NCBI RefSeq assembly: GCF_964204865.1
Contig: NC_135254.1
Location: forward strand, 14,389,001 to 14,453,000
Reading direction: 5' to 3'
DNA from: Styela clava
Lineage: Eukaryota > Chordata > Ascidiacea > Stolidobranchia > Styelidae
Length of the DNA stretch: 64,000 nt
Of the stretch, positions 47,370 through 59,600 are shown piece after piece; within the stretch, counting starts at the first letter, position 1, and each line of letters opens with the position of its first letter. The notes under the pieces are model-generated. The model saw nothing but the letters and a program-made list of their open reading frames with translations. It was not told the DNA's origin and searched no databases. The position numbers were made by a program, and so were the translations under genes.

Positions 47370-48760
47370 GATAAGAACTTCCCCGTCATTGTCACAGCAT
47401 TCTTTTGCAGACAAAATCAAACGCTGCGTTGTTTGCCCGCGGCGTAAAGAAGCACTCCAGGTGTCGTCGTATTTTATTGTTTCCCGGATACGAGATGAAA
47501 TACACGACTGCACAGACGCTCCATCCATTAGCCTTGACTGCAATGCGCCGTATAATACATCCACGTGATAGAATATTGTGGAGAAAAAATGAAAACTCAC
47601 CATCTTCTAGCAGACGCTTTAGACCTGCCGCCTCCCTCACAGAGCGTTCGTCCCAAACCGGAGAGCTCTGAATGCCATTGAAACACTCAATGAGCTCAGA
47701 CCTAATTTCGGACACGCCCTGCACCACGCGTGATTGGAAGTTCTAACGTGTTGGTGCACAAGCTGGGAGACGGCGGCTACATATCTGGCGAAGGAGGTCA
47801 GAGCGCTTCGGCGAAACGGGAAAAAAATGAAAAAAACCCGAAACATTTGCAAAAAATATACGGACGAGAGGGGTATCAAGACACATATTTTTAATAACGA
47901 GGTTAAATTGGTGTGCATAACAATGTAAAAAATGCGCATGAGGAAAATCTTCTTTTATATAAACTTGAACACCATGTTTCGACCCACTCATGACTGCCGC
48001 GCCGTCTTAAGTTTGAGCAGTTGTCTCGTCAGACTGAATCGAAAGGAACTGGCAATTCTCAATTTCCAGAGCCAAATGTTGTAAATAAATTTTATACATT
48101 GAGTCGATCAAATCATTTTGGATATCCTCAGATGTTCCTTTCGAAACAGTTGCGGCATCAAGATGATCTCTCAATACTGTATCTAGGGATGCGGTGTTTT
48201 CCACCATATCCAAAAATACCCCTATTAGAAGAGCCAGCCCGTTCATCGTGCCCACGGAGGGACAGCTCGTGACAACAAATGAACTTCAAAACATCTATCA
48301 ATCGACGGAGAACATGGCGGTTTTTCTCGACGTTTTGGTTGTGCCGACGAATAGAAACCGCGCGTCCTTCATCCAACTGTGCTGCAATATTAACATTTCC
48401 GAATGTTCGGTATTTTACTGCATTGTCCAGATGCTCCATAGAAGATTGATGATCCCTGGCACGCTCGGAAAGATGTTTAAGATCTCTAAAACCAAATTTA
48501 CACCAACGTGAGTCACGGGCGGTAGCAAAAAGTAGGCAATAAAAACAAAAAAGTGCATTTTTGTCCTCGCTGTAACACAACCATTCGTGTTTTTTATACC
48601 AAGTTTCTGCGCAGAATGTACGCCGACGCGTTCCTCCGTCATGGGATTGTTCCAGTGAACAATTTTTTGGTTGATAAGGCCTAGGACGTTGTACCTCTAA
48701 TTTTTGTTCCAGCGGCAGCTGCGAAAACGGAGTGCGAAGTAGTGCATCAACCTTATTCAT
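47370..48760 (-). pseudogene. Decayed ZMYM1/hAT-type transposase
   Basis: Minus-strand frames read in order from 48760: a TTF/ZMYM-like zinc-binding part (WYKKHEWLCYSED, ALFCFYCLLF, HLSERARDHQSSMEH), then after a frame change GIFLDMVENTASLDTVLRDH and FLSIQSDETT, then after a stop (TAA about 48017) DGAAVMSGSKHGVQVYIKED and HCYAHQFNLVI, and after further frame changes FFLHNI and VDVLYGALQSRLMDG. This order is that of hAT-superfamily transposases of the zinc finger MYM-type 1 group. About 80 residues between the two catalytic-region blocks are missing, there are at least three frame breaks, and the C-terminal dimerisation block is not seen. It is therefore dead. It is the only transposase remnant in the window. 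Confidence 0.8.
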
Positions 48761-49217
48761 TATGAGGTCTGAGGCTAAGAAATGCGAAGCCGGAAAGAAA
48801 TGAGGAGCTCAAAAGGAATGTGGAAAATCGAAAGCAAATGGACTAAAGGTCTCTAACTGATTCAAATAGCGAAACAAGCGACAAAAACGAAGGCGAGGAA
48901 ACTATCAACTCTTAAAGCAACCAACAAACGAGAAGGAATGCGTGAATATGTCAACACGTTGTTGTAAGAAACGTCGGCATTGTGTCGTCATAATTTCGGG
49001 GCTAGCCCCGATGATTTAGTAAAAGAAACAGAAAACAAACGAGACAAACGCGGCGAGTGGAAGATAAAAGAGAGAATACGATATACAATGAGCAACCGGG
49101 GCAAAATCGGCGTCGCCCCGTCGACGTTCGGCGAAGGCTTTGCGAGCGAAAAATGAACCATGTCGGGAGAATATGGCTAGTGTAGACAGTCTGTGCAACC
49201 GATATTGTGGTATTTTT

Positions 49218-49563
49218 AGGATAGGATAGGATTTACATATTTATCCCGGGGGAGAGGAAAGCCGATAAGACGGCTTATCCATATGGCGAACCACGGCCTC
49301 TCGTCCGGTTACCATTCCAAGTCGGGTATGGGATTAGATTTACTGTATTGTTTGTTTTCGGAAGCATGGACTTGGTGGTGGAGGAAGCCGTAACCGACCA
49401 GCGGTTACGTGAACCACCCAACGACGGCGAGGAGTCCAGCAATCCTCTCGCACATAACCATCCCTGCATGGGATTCGAACCTGCGAACCCACGCAGAGTA
49501 GTTAGAGGTGCGGTGGCGAGCGTATTCCTAACGCTTAGCCCGTTGAGCCATACCGCCGCGCGG
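49218..49563 (-). repeat. tRNA-derived SINE, full length
   Basis: On the minus strand the head carries pol III box A TGGCTCAACGGG (49550-49539) and a perfect box B GGTTCGAATCC (49481-49471). A body follows ('aagtccatgcttccgaaaac', 'ccggacgagaggccgtgg', 'gccgtcttatcggctttcc') and a tail of repeated 'tcctatcct'. It is not a functional tRNA because the stem pairing is not kept. A matching 3' portion is at 62590-62795, with fragments elsewhere in the window. Confidence 0.85.
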
Positions 49564-49757
49564 AATCATTTTTCGAATATTTTTTATTATACCAAAAAAA
49601 CAACCGGGGCATTGCCCCGGTTGGCTCTATTGACGCGCCGCCACTGCATTAGTCTTTTTTTCAGTTTACGTGGTTAGGTATTTGAACAAAGGCAATATTA
49701 TTTCTAGAAACAGGACTGAAACTGAAAGATAAATGGCCAAGGCTCGAGGCCTATACC

Positions 49758-49912
49758 TTAAAGCGATTTCCCGTCATTCCCGCTTCTTGTGAAATTCCCG
49801 CTTTCTAGTGAAATTTTCCGTAGTTCCCGTTATTCCCGTAGTTCCTGCATTTTAGTTTTGGCAATTTCCCGTCGTTCCCGCATTTTGGTGCATTTCCCGT
49901 TTCCCGCATTTT
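49758..49912. repeat. Degenerate TTCCCG array
   Basis: Nine TTCCCG hexamers lie within about 155 bp (for example gtcATTCCCGc, agTTCCCGt, taTTCCCGt), mixed with 'gcattttag', ending 'gggttgccc'. It abuts a truncated family B MITE. Confidence 0.75.
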
Positions 49913-49914
49913 AG

Positions 49915-50200
49915 GGTTGCCCATCCAAGACGCGTAAACGAGCACCCGAAATCGAACAGTTATTTCTCTCGTTTTCTCGTCGCAACGATTCCAATAGGAG
50001 AGAGATCGATAACGTCAGTCAGTTCTTTATAGTCGGCGCCAATGCCATTTCGGGTGACTGTACGTATATTTGGCAAGCTCTATGACGTGATTGTGATGTC
50101 GTAGTGACGTAATTTTTGGATGGCGTAGGATTGACATATCAAAAAATTGTTATGCTACACCCACTAGAAGTACGTTAGGTATGAAACTACACGTGACCCA
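49915..50200. mobile_element. Family B hAT-like MITE, 5'-truncated
   Basis: 'tttctctcgttttctcgtcgcaacgat', 'tagtcggcgccaatgccatttcgggtga' and the end 'cccactagaagtacgttaggtatgaaactacacgtgaccc' match 9141-9571. The left terminal repeat is missing. It lies about 400 bp upstream of the CDC73 start codon. Confidence 0.75.
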
Positions 50201-50604
50201 AATTTTGCGTCCGGGAACAATTTAAAAACCGGAATTTTACTGCATCTGCAATCGTACTGTGCACACTGCTAATAAAGAGCATTGTTATTTCGTACCGGGC
50301 GCATATTTTTTACTACGAGGTCATGAACTGTCCGGAATTTTGCTTTTTCAAATATTGCGACCCTGCGGTAGTTACCATACCGGTATGGTTTCACGCACAA
50401 CACTGCTATTAACAGCATAATGCAGTAATGAAGTTCTGTTTTCGTTTGTAAGATTTGTAGTAACATTTATTTTCAATTTGTTAGAGAGAATTATCATAAA
50501 TCATATCATAAAAACTGATAATTATAGAATTATTAAACAATATTTATCATATGTAAAATACCAGAATTAGTAAATTCTTTTGCTTTGGACACTCAACTGT
50601 CAAA

Positions 50605-53600
50605 ATGGCAGATGCTCTCAGCATTCTACGAGAATACAATATGGCGAAGAAGAAGATTGAAGAACGTGATGGCTATATCACTTTCGGAGACTTCTCATGG
50701 CCCAAAAATATAAAAACTAATTATCCAATTTGGGGGTGAGTGACTACTTACTGATTTTTCATTTCTTATTGTTCTGGAAGGTACCGTAAAAGCAGGTAAC
50801 TTCGGATGATTTCACTATATTATGAACAATTTCTCCGCCGTTTATTGTTCAATTGAAGCCAAACTTGGAATATAATACATTGAAGCCTTTCTCCTCGCGA
50901 TAAACTCGGTTTCATATCAATCAATACTTTTTTTCATTCAAATTATTGACTTTATTTGCCTGCCGATCTGTATTCCAAATGTTTATAACTTCGGATGGCC
51001 ACTTTTCGCTTTGCGTCACTTCGTCGTGAGAGAGAAATGTCTGCGTGATCAGTGACGCGTGATAACGTCGCTGCGTAGAACTTACGACGCCGTGATTCGT
51101 TTTGCGTGTCGCACACTGACGTTCATCTATGACGGCCGTTTTTGTGATTATTAATTCTTCCGGGTCGGCGGACATCAAAGTTTTATATATCTGGTGTACC
51201 CGTGTGTTTACATCGGCAACAGCTCTTGAAGACAAGAAGGACTGATTTCAAAACCCAAATTAATTTTGTTCTGATTTAATCTTACGTGTTGGCTTTGATC
51301 TTACTTATCACCGTTTGTATACTATTAATCGTTCGAGTTTAAAGCGAACGGTGATATTATTATCGTCGCCGAGATGGAGATATTTATTAAGACGATGATT
51401 GATGTTGTTATGCTTTGCACCCGCGATTGTGCGAATACTGAATTTTTATTTATAATAATGATTGAATAAATCGGCCGTTATGCATTTATACTTGTCATAA
51501 GGCTTTTGGTCCTGATAGCGGGTCGGACACTAATTATAACTATTTCCCTCAAGTTTTAACTTTTTTTTTGAACAAAACAATACCTCAACGGTTATTATAG
51601 CTAAAACCGTTACCGACTAATTCACAATTTTATCTGCGGAATTTGCGAACTCAGCACTTTACTCGACGATTTTGACAGTGTCGCGCCATAATTATTACCG
51701 CTAAATGCTTCAAAATACAACGCATGTAATAATTTTGCCCAGCCCTATTCCTGACGTTTCGCAAAACTAAACCATTTATCTCTTGACTATTCTTAATTTC
51801 ATGAAAGTGCTATATCTTGCTATTATGATCGTTTCAATACGAAACAAAAATGAGACAACATGGGACAAATGAAAATAAAAAACGGACGAATAAAATAAGT
51901 CGTAAAGGTAAAAATGGAAAACAATTTTTAATACAAAACAAAAATGAAACGAATGAAAATAATAAAAAAGAAAAATGGATGATGAATTACGGTAGGTAGT
52001 AAAAGTAAAAAAAATGAAAGTGGACAACAATATGGAACAGTGTAGCTTGTGGCCGTGTTGATAATTCAGATATAATGTATTCACAGGCAGATAGACATGA
52101 AACGGATAAAAACGCCAAAAACCTCCAATCTCCTGCTGTGTGCACCTGTGCAGAGTTTCATGCTCACCTGTGCAACATTCTACTCTTAATATATTATCAT
52201 CGCCGATCGTAAAACCTTGTCATTGTGATAGTATAGATACGCGTATCTGGCTGTTCATCAGCCTTACGTATCAACAACATCTATACGGTCGAAGAATGCC
52301 GAAATGTTAACACACAAATTTAATGTGCATTAATCGGATTCACAATAAATAAACAGCATATGACCGGGGCTATAATTAAGTTTTTGTAGGATTTGGTGAC
52401 GAGGATCAGGTAGGAGTTTTCACTTTATATTTAACTACACGTGGCGCCACATAGTCTGGCGTTCAAATGTCGCAGCGAGTTACGCACGAGCTACGCAATG
52501 TGACGTCGGCCTTAAATGGAGCGAAATTGAATCACGTTGTTGACGTCACGTTCAGCGTAAGCACCGTAACGTCGATATTTTAACGAAATTTTTAAATCAA
52601 AATAATATATTTTACTTGAATCTCGTACGACATCTCGTGATCACTGTAATTTTCCTTGTACATTGTGTATGCCCTCTAGCGATTGACGGTCTTTTAGTGA
52701 AGTTAGCGTCGATAGAAGTCGCTATTTTAGCCGCTCAAAAGCGAGGTGTCAATTTTTGGCAAAAAGGTGATTTTTTGTGTCAAAAAATAAATCCTATTAG
52801 GCGACTGAATATGATAAGAGATTAAGATATATAAGGACTCTTTATAGAAACTGCCAGAAGCAGAATATGACGTAATTTAGTCGAGATATAAACGATTGAA
52901 AATTTCATCCGAAGTTATAAACCATCCGAAGTTACCTGCGTTTACGGTATTTTTCAAAGTATATCTAGATATTAGCTACCGGTACATCAGTACATTGTAA
53001 TGGTTAATTAACTTCTGAAGTTTCATTTTTAGTGTTTTTCATTTCTGTCTGGATTTTCTGATTAAAAGAATATTTATTTCAATTTTTGAACTCTGAAAAT
53101 TGTTGCTAATATTGTATTAGGAAATATAATTTATCAATTCATAATGTTAAATTCCATAATGCCTACATTTATTGTAGCTAAAAACTAAATTATATATTTT
53201 TCTAAATTGTTTTATCATGAATTTCTTTTTTCAACCTTCAATATTTTTTGTTTTTACGGGAGGGTTTCGTGCAGTGGTGCGATTCAGCCGGTTCGAACTT
53301 AGGTTCTATGGAACAGTCTCATGGAATTTTATGAGCTCAGCGAACTGGTTAGCATTACTGAAAAAAAAAAACATGACTTTTTGTAACAAAGCCGGCTAAA
53401 AAATATGATTTTTGTGATAGAACCGGCTGACAAAAAATTTGAATCCCAGCACTGGTTCCATGTAATATTGCGATGAATTGCATCATTTTTTCCCATATTT
53501 CATTGATCTGCGCCAATGAAATAACTAACGCTTTTATTAAGCATAATATGTTTTTTATACTAATATGGAATAAGTAGCCGTAAAATATAAATATTTTAAA

Positions 53601-56600
53601 GAATTTCTACTATTCGCTCTTAGAAATTACAATTTTCAATGTGAAATGCCTTATTTCACTCACGGTCTCATTGTTTTAAAGGTATAGGTAATTTTCAGTG
53701 AGGTATGCTGTAATGCCAATCAGAGTACGGATAGTCAATTGTCATATATTAGTTTTGTATAGTTTAATTCTTATTTTGTACTCTATTTGCAATACAGGAA
53801 TTTTTAAAACCTCTCATTATCTATGATTTTTCAGTACTGGTAAGAATGGAAATGCAAAAGAATATTACACTTTGGATACAATCCTCTTTTTTCTAAAGAA
53901 TATTAAATTGACACATCCCCTGTATATAAGTCAAGCTGCTGCAGAGGATATTCCTGCTGTCAGAAGACCAGACAGAAAAGATCTTCGCAGATACATGGAT
54001 GGAGAAATATGTAATTGTTAGAGCTTGACCGATATATCAGCCTGATATTGCATGTTTGCCGATATCTCATATCGGCATTACCTGGGCAAGCGCCGGGCTT
54101 CTTGCTTGAACGACTCTTGCCCCTCGCATAACTGGTTTCTCAGTATTTCTCTCGCTGTCATTTTGCGACATTAAAAAGGTGTCTCTCCTAATTCCCGGTG
54201 ACATATTATGATTAGCCATTTCATGCATGGTTATAATTGAAAAGGTATTATCTGGAGTAACATATGAAATGAGGTTTTCGAGAGAGAATATGCATGTTCT
54301 ATGAATATAATCGATTTGAAGCTGTTGAGTTGTAATTAGGGATGGGCAATGTAGAATAATTTACTATTCTAGAATATTCTAGAATAGTTAAATCGAATCC
54401 AGAATACCGAATCCTATTCTATTTTCATTGGGAATTTCCACATTGCTGGATTTAGATGTTAAAAAATTGCAATGTATTACTTACTATAAATGTATTATCT
54501 ATTTGGAAATGACCTGAACATTGGATTTCATTTGATACTAAACAGGCAGTTTCCAGGACAATAAAATTTAGGAATATTACAATATTTTTTGCCATCAATT
54601 GTTCCAAATGTATGTAATCCCTAAATCTAATAAATACTGATATGCTAAACTAAGACACGCTTTACACACTTTAATAGTAAGCGGTTAAATACAAAATAGA
54701 CATGAAACGGCGTTAAATCATTATTAATGTAAGTCTGTCGAGTGTACTAAAACATACCCGCTGAGAATTAATTAGATGCAGAACCAGCGTGTGGCCACCG
54801 CAACCTATGCGCCTTTGTAAAATATTAAATTTAACCACTATCAATTAAAATCAACCTCTTATTCTGTGCGAGCAAGACACGTTAAACCAAGTTCCCGTAA
54901 ACGCGATTTCGTACTTAGTTATTAGGTAATAACGTCTAAAGACGAACTCATTTTCTATGATTATCGTTACAAATCATTATCTACCCAGACTTGGCCCTAC
55001 TAAAATTCAATACGTCACTATCTTCGCCAGATGCGGCAACTATTTTCAAAATTCATCGTCGTCTAAAATACTACAGACTTTCGATCAAACGTGCTTCTAT
55101 CTTGAACGATAGAAATGTTATCATTAATCATTATCTACCCAGACTTAGCCCTACTCAAATTCAATACGTCACTATCTTCGCCAGATGCGGCAACTTCTTT
55201 CAAAATTTATCGGCGACTAAAATACTACGGACACTCGATCAAACGTGCGTCTATCTTGAACGATAGAAACGGACCGAAAAATATGTAATGTTTTGAGAGT
55301 GAAATTTAAATGTGACAGATGTTCGCGTTTTGCGATATAACTTTGTATTTCGGAAAATGGTATAATAAAATTATTAGTAAATAATATTTGATCGCAAGCA
55401 ATGTTATAACATTTAACGCCTGGCTTTTGGTTTACGTGCATCATTTTTTTGGAAAACTCGTAGGTCGCGAAAAATCATTCATTTAAAATGAAGCAAAGCA
55501 CGTCTGTTAACAATCAAAGATTGTTGCATTCAGATTATCGGAATATCACCAGTGAGTCGGCACAAATAACGCTAGCTAGATAGCAAAGAAGGAAAACGCA
55601 AAAATGGTGCAATAACGAGTCTTCGCCGTGAGGTTATATTACCGACTTCTTGTCCTGAATATGCCGATTGAAATTACAGTGTTTGATGTTTACCGATTTA
55701 CGGGTTCTTTGCGAGCAGAGCAGCAAGTTTAATTAAACGAGAGAGATTTGCACGTGAGAAAAACGCTCGTCTATAATTGATAAATTAGAAACCCGAAATA
55801 CAAAAATTGACGAATGGCGCCGGAAAGGCGGAAACCGAATCCTGTTATCGGATCGCGTTGGATTCGAATACTTTGGGATTCGAATCCTCCGGATTCGGTA
55901 TTCTATATTGCCCATCCCTAGTTGTAATGACAAAATCATGCTACAGGTAACTCAAAGCTGAAATTGATGAGGGGATCGTTACGAAGGCAAAAAAAACTTC
56001 ATTTCAAAGGACCTTGTATTATCTATCTATTACCATGACAAATAATTGCACTCAAGGATTTTGATGGCTGTTGTACAGTCAGTAACAATACATTTATCAA
56101 ATAATAATGCCATCAAAGTAGTTCCGAATTTGTAACATCCCTAAATGCAATTTTGAATTTCTCGGGCAACGGTTTTATCGATATTATTACTTATCGATTT
56201 TAATCGGTAAGTATGTTGATAGGTATTCGTCTGTTTGTCTGTTAGATGCACACGATATCTCACGAAAGCGAGATTGAATCTGCTCTAGATTTTGCATGTG
56301 CATTCATCATATGTTGGACCAGAAGCCTATTGATTTTGGATGAATTATGTTGTATAATTAGCGAGTTATTGATTAATAAGTGATGGGACACAAGGTGTCA
56401 CTATTGAGTAAGAGCGCTGTTTTGGGGGATCCCCCAACTTTCGATCGATAAGTCTTCGGTCTCTGACCGATATTCTCGTTGGTTGTTTTCATCTTGCTGA
56501 GAATTACACAAAAAAAACCTGAATCCATTATAATTGACTAAATAAGGTAATAAGAGACAATTTTCAACTCTGAACACTCTGTTTTCGAACCCTAGGTAAT

Positions 56601-59600
56601 TTTGGAGACCTTCAAGTTTTGTAACTAGTCCATGTCGGTATGGGGTCTGCTTTTATAACTCTAGAAACTTTGTTATGCAGAATATTAGCAGTAGTTTGAA
56701 TGTAATATTACATTATTATCGCATGCCAGATTAACAAGTTCTTGTTCCTAGAAAGGAAAGATTAATATTAATGTTATGGGAAGTGTTACAAAAAAACATT
56801 TGTTCAAGCATTAACTGGAGTTAGTTGAATAAAAGTATGACTGCAATGATAATAATTATCAAAATGAAACTACTGACTCAAGAGGTACTAAATGCCCATT
56901 TTGTAGCTCACAATATGATTTATATTAATATTGGCATATCGGTTATCTGCCTCTAGTTGGCCGATATATCAGTATCGGTGCCAAAAAGTGATATCGGTCG
57001 AGCTCTAGTAATTGGTATTTTTTTATATTATCTATTGGTTAGGGTTTTTTCTTAGGAATATCCATACATAGCAATTCAATCTTTGCTGCTGGCGTTAGTC
57101 AAAATTATTCGAATCGTCTAAATACGAAGATTGATTACGGTCGGTAAAACCTTTCTGATATGATCAAGTCGTCTTATCGACATTCCGCACCCTCGATTAA
57201 CTGTAATTCTTATTCTATTATGGGATGTCACCACTTTAATATATCTATATGAATAACATAATTTTGTTAATAATCAGTTTCAAACTTCTTTATATAACTA
57301 TACTCTCTGGTTATTTCTAGCTACATCAAAAAATATCGATAAAAGTGCACCTTTGGAAACCACAATGCAGAGACCGAGCAAAGTAAAACGACCAGTTGCA
57401 AGTAGCGGTGGTGCGACGGATGATGGGTCAGGCCACGAACCTAGAGCAAAGCGTGTAAGAACAGAAGACACAATTAAAAAAATAAGAGATAGGGTATGTT
57501 TTCACAGCGTATTTGCATTACAGTGCGGTTTTCTTATTTACTCATAACTTTACTAATGCTCATGATTTACTGTGAACTGATTTATTGGGAAGTACGTACT
57601 AAGTATGAATGTTCAAAAAATGATAAAGAACCTTAACCCTTTCCATGCGATTTTTATTTAATAATCGTATTTGCTACGCCGAATTTATGCATTTGTACCC
57701 CTCACAACTAATCGATCGACTAACGAAAAACTAATGATCCTCTGCTGCCCAGTGACGGCTCGTTGGAAAGCTTATTTAAAGAGCTTGCAATTGGCGATTA
57801 AAAAAAGTTTTTTCAAAAGTGGTGGTCTGAGTCACAAATCGGATAGAAAAAAGGCATTTTTTTTTTAGGGAGTTGAAACTTCAAACTGTGATAAAAAATA
57901 GAAATATTCGCTAAATCCTTTACTGTTACCGCTTCGTGGTTGGCAAACAATAGCATAATATTGCTGTAGCAATTTCGTGATCTAACTCAAAATACTTTGG
58001 TAGATGGAAGGGATAATATGTCTTCTATTACCACCCAAAAAACACCGAAATTTGCATAAATTTCAAAAACACTCCCTCGTTCTGCCGCAAATAAAATTCC
58101 CGTCGTAAACGAAAGCGAGATTTACCGTCGCTTATGTTAATCTCGAAGAAGACTTCTTATCAATAAACTAAAACCCGGAAAAACTAGACCAACAGTTTGC
58201 GACCGATTGCTAAATAAAACAGTGGAGTACATCAACGTACCCGCCGCAATCCATCGACTTTTGTCGTTGGTACGTATACGTGCCCACCGCACGGAAAGGG
58301 TTAAAATGTAATGTAAAAAAAATCAAGCCTTCGAACTTAAATAGAATGTCCAATTCTGACCAAATTTGATTCGAAAAATATGTGATTATTCGCAATTTAC
58401 TCTCGATCCCAATCTCTAAAAACGATGATGGCTCCCAAATTGAACTCCAGGTTGACAAAAAATTGCTCTCTCTCATTGGCAAAGATTGATATAAATCAGG
58501 GGTGCGCAATTACTTACTTGACCGGGCTGGTATCAGATAACAAACTCAATAGTAATGTATGAATAAACACAAACAGTTTATTTACAAATAACTAGCATAT
58601 CAGCTAATGTACAAAAAAACAGTTAGTGTACCAAGTAGTGCACAATGATTGATGGGACTGATGTAGCCTACTGCTGCATGTGTTCAAAAGCTACCGGTAG
58701 TATAAATAAGGCTCAGAGCAGCTTAAGCTGATTCTAACTATGGCTTGTAGATGTGAATCTGTTAGACAAGATCTGTTTTTTCTATTGTTAATCTTCATAT
58801 ATCGGAATAATAATTCAGATGGGTAAATTTGAGGTGTATGTGGCTCATTTTGCACATCATATTCAGTTGTGGATAATCCGCAGGGAATTGTTATATCTAT
58901 TTTAGTTGCCGATTTGTTATTTTCACCAATATTTTTGATTGAAATTCATATTCATAAAAACAATAGTCGTAATTTCGGCAGGCACAAGTAAGAAGGATGA
59001 AACACTTCATTGGATCGGATCCGGCCGTGGGTCGTATTTTGCCCATCCTCGATATAAATTCACTGGGAGATCTTGTTCTTTCTTTTGTCAACAATGCCAT
59101 TTACAAAGGCTAACAGTATCAAATGCGTTTGACTGATCTTGATTATAATTCTTCTGTACAGCAAAGACTTGTTGAAAAACTTGAAGCAAGAGGTAGTGAC
59201 AAAACTGTAACTACAGAACAAATTAAGTCTCTTACCGACGTGATATCAGTGGAAAAAATTGCTGCAATCAAAGCTAAAATTATGATGAGGAAAAGAAACT
59301 ATCATTCAAGTCAGTGAACTAGAAGAGGTATTTGGTTAGTTTATTTATCTTTAAATTACAACGCCTTTAGTTTATTGGGACTTGTTTTGGATAAAAAATT
59401 TTGTATGATATTGAATAGTTGTATATCAGTATTTTACCTCAAATCCTCTTTGTTGACGTATGCAGTTATTAATTGCACTTGATTCATACCGATAGCTTAT
59501 TGCTATTAGTTATCTTTATTGTAATTCATGAATCAGTTAGTCATACTTTGTTATGTTAGCAGTTGAGGCATTATAGGCAGCTGTGATGTCATCGCAGGTT

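Larger units (their letters stand above)
54019..57007. mobile_element. hAT-like element inserted at the CDC73 exon-2 splice donor
   Basis: The left end TAGAGCTTGACCGATATATC and the reversed right end TAGAGCTCGACCGATATCAC agree in 16 of the first 17 bases. The flanks GTAATTGT (54011-54018) and GTAATTGG (57008-57015) are an 8-bp target duplication with one mismatch. The left copy begins at the first intron base, so the donor GTAATT lies inside the duplication. A second element is nested at 54337-55920. No transposase is seen. Confidence 0.88.

Noticed and set aside
47405-48511. Plus-strand frames across the transposase region
   Set aside because: They overlap the minus-strand hAT blocks, have no family resemblance and are explained as antisense.
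49463-49563. A true tRNA gene
   Set aside because: Pol III boxes are present but the cloverleaf stems are not kept and a SINE body and tail follow.
51776-52084. Phe/Ser-rich minus-strand frame
   Set aside because: It comes from an A-rich purine tract inside the 2.2-kb transposon; no protein-like pattern.
54991-55444. Small frames inside the nested element
   Set aside because: They follow the 154-bp tandem duplication and resemble no known protein.
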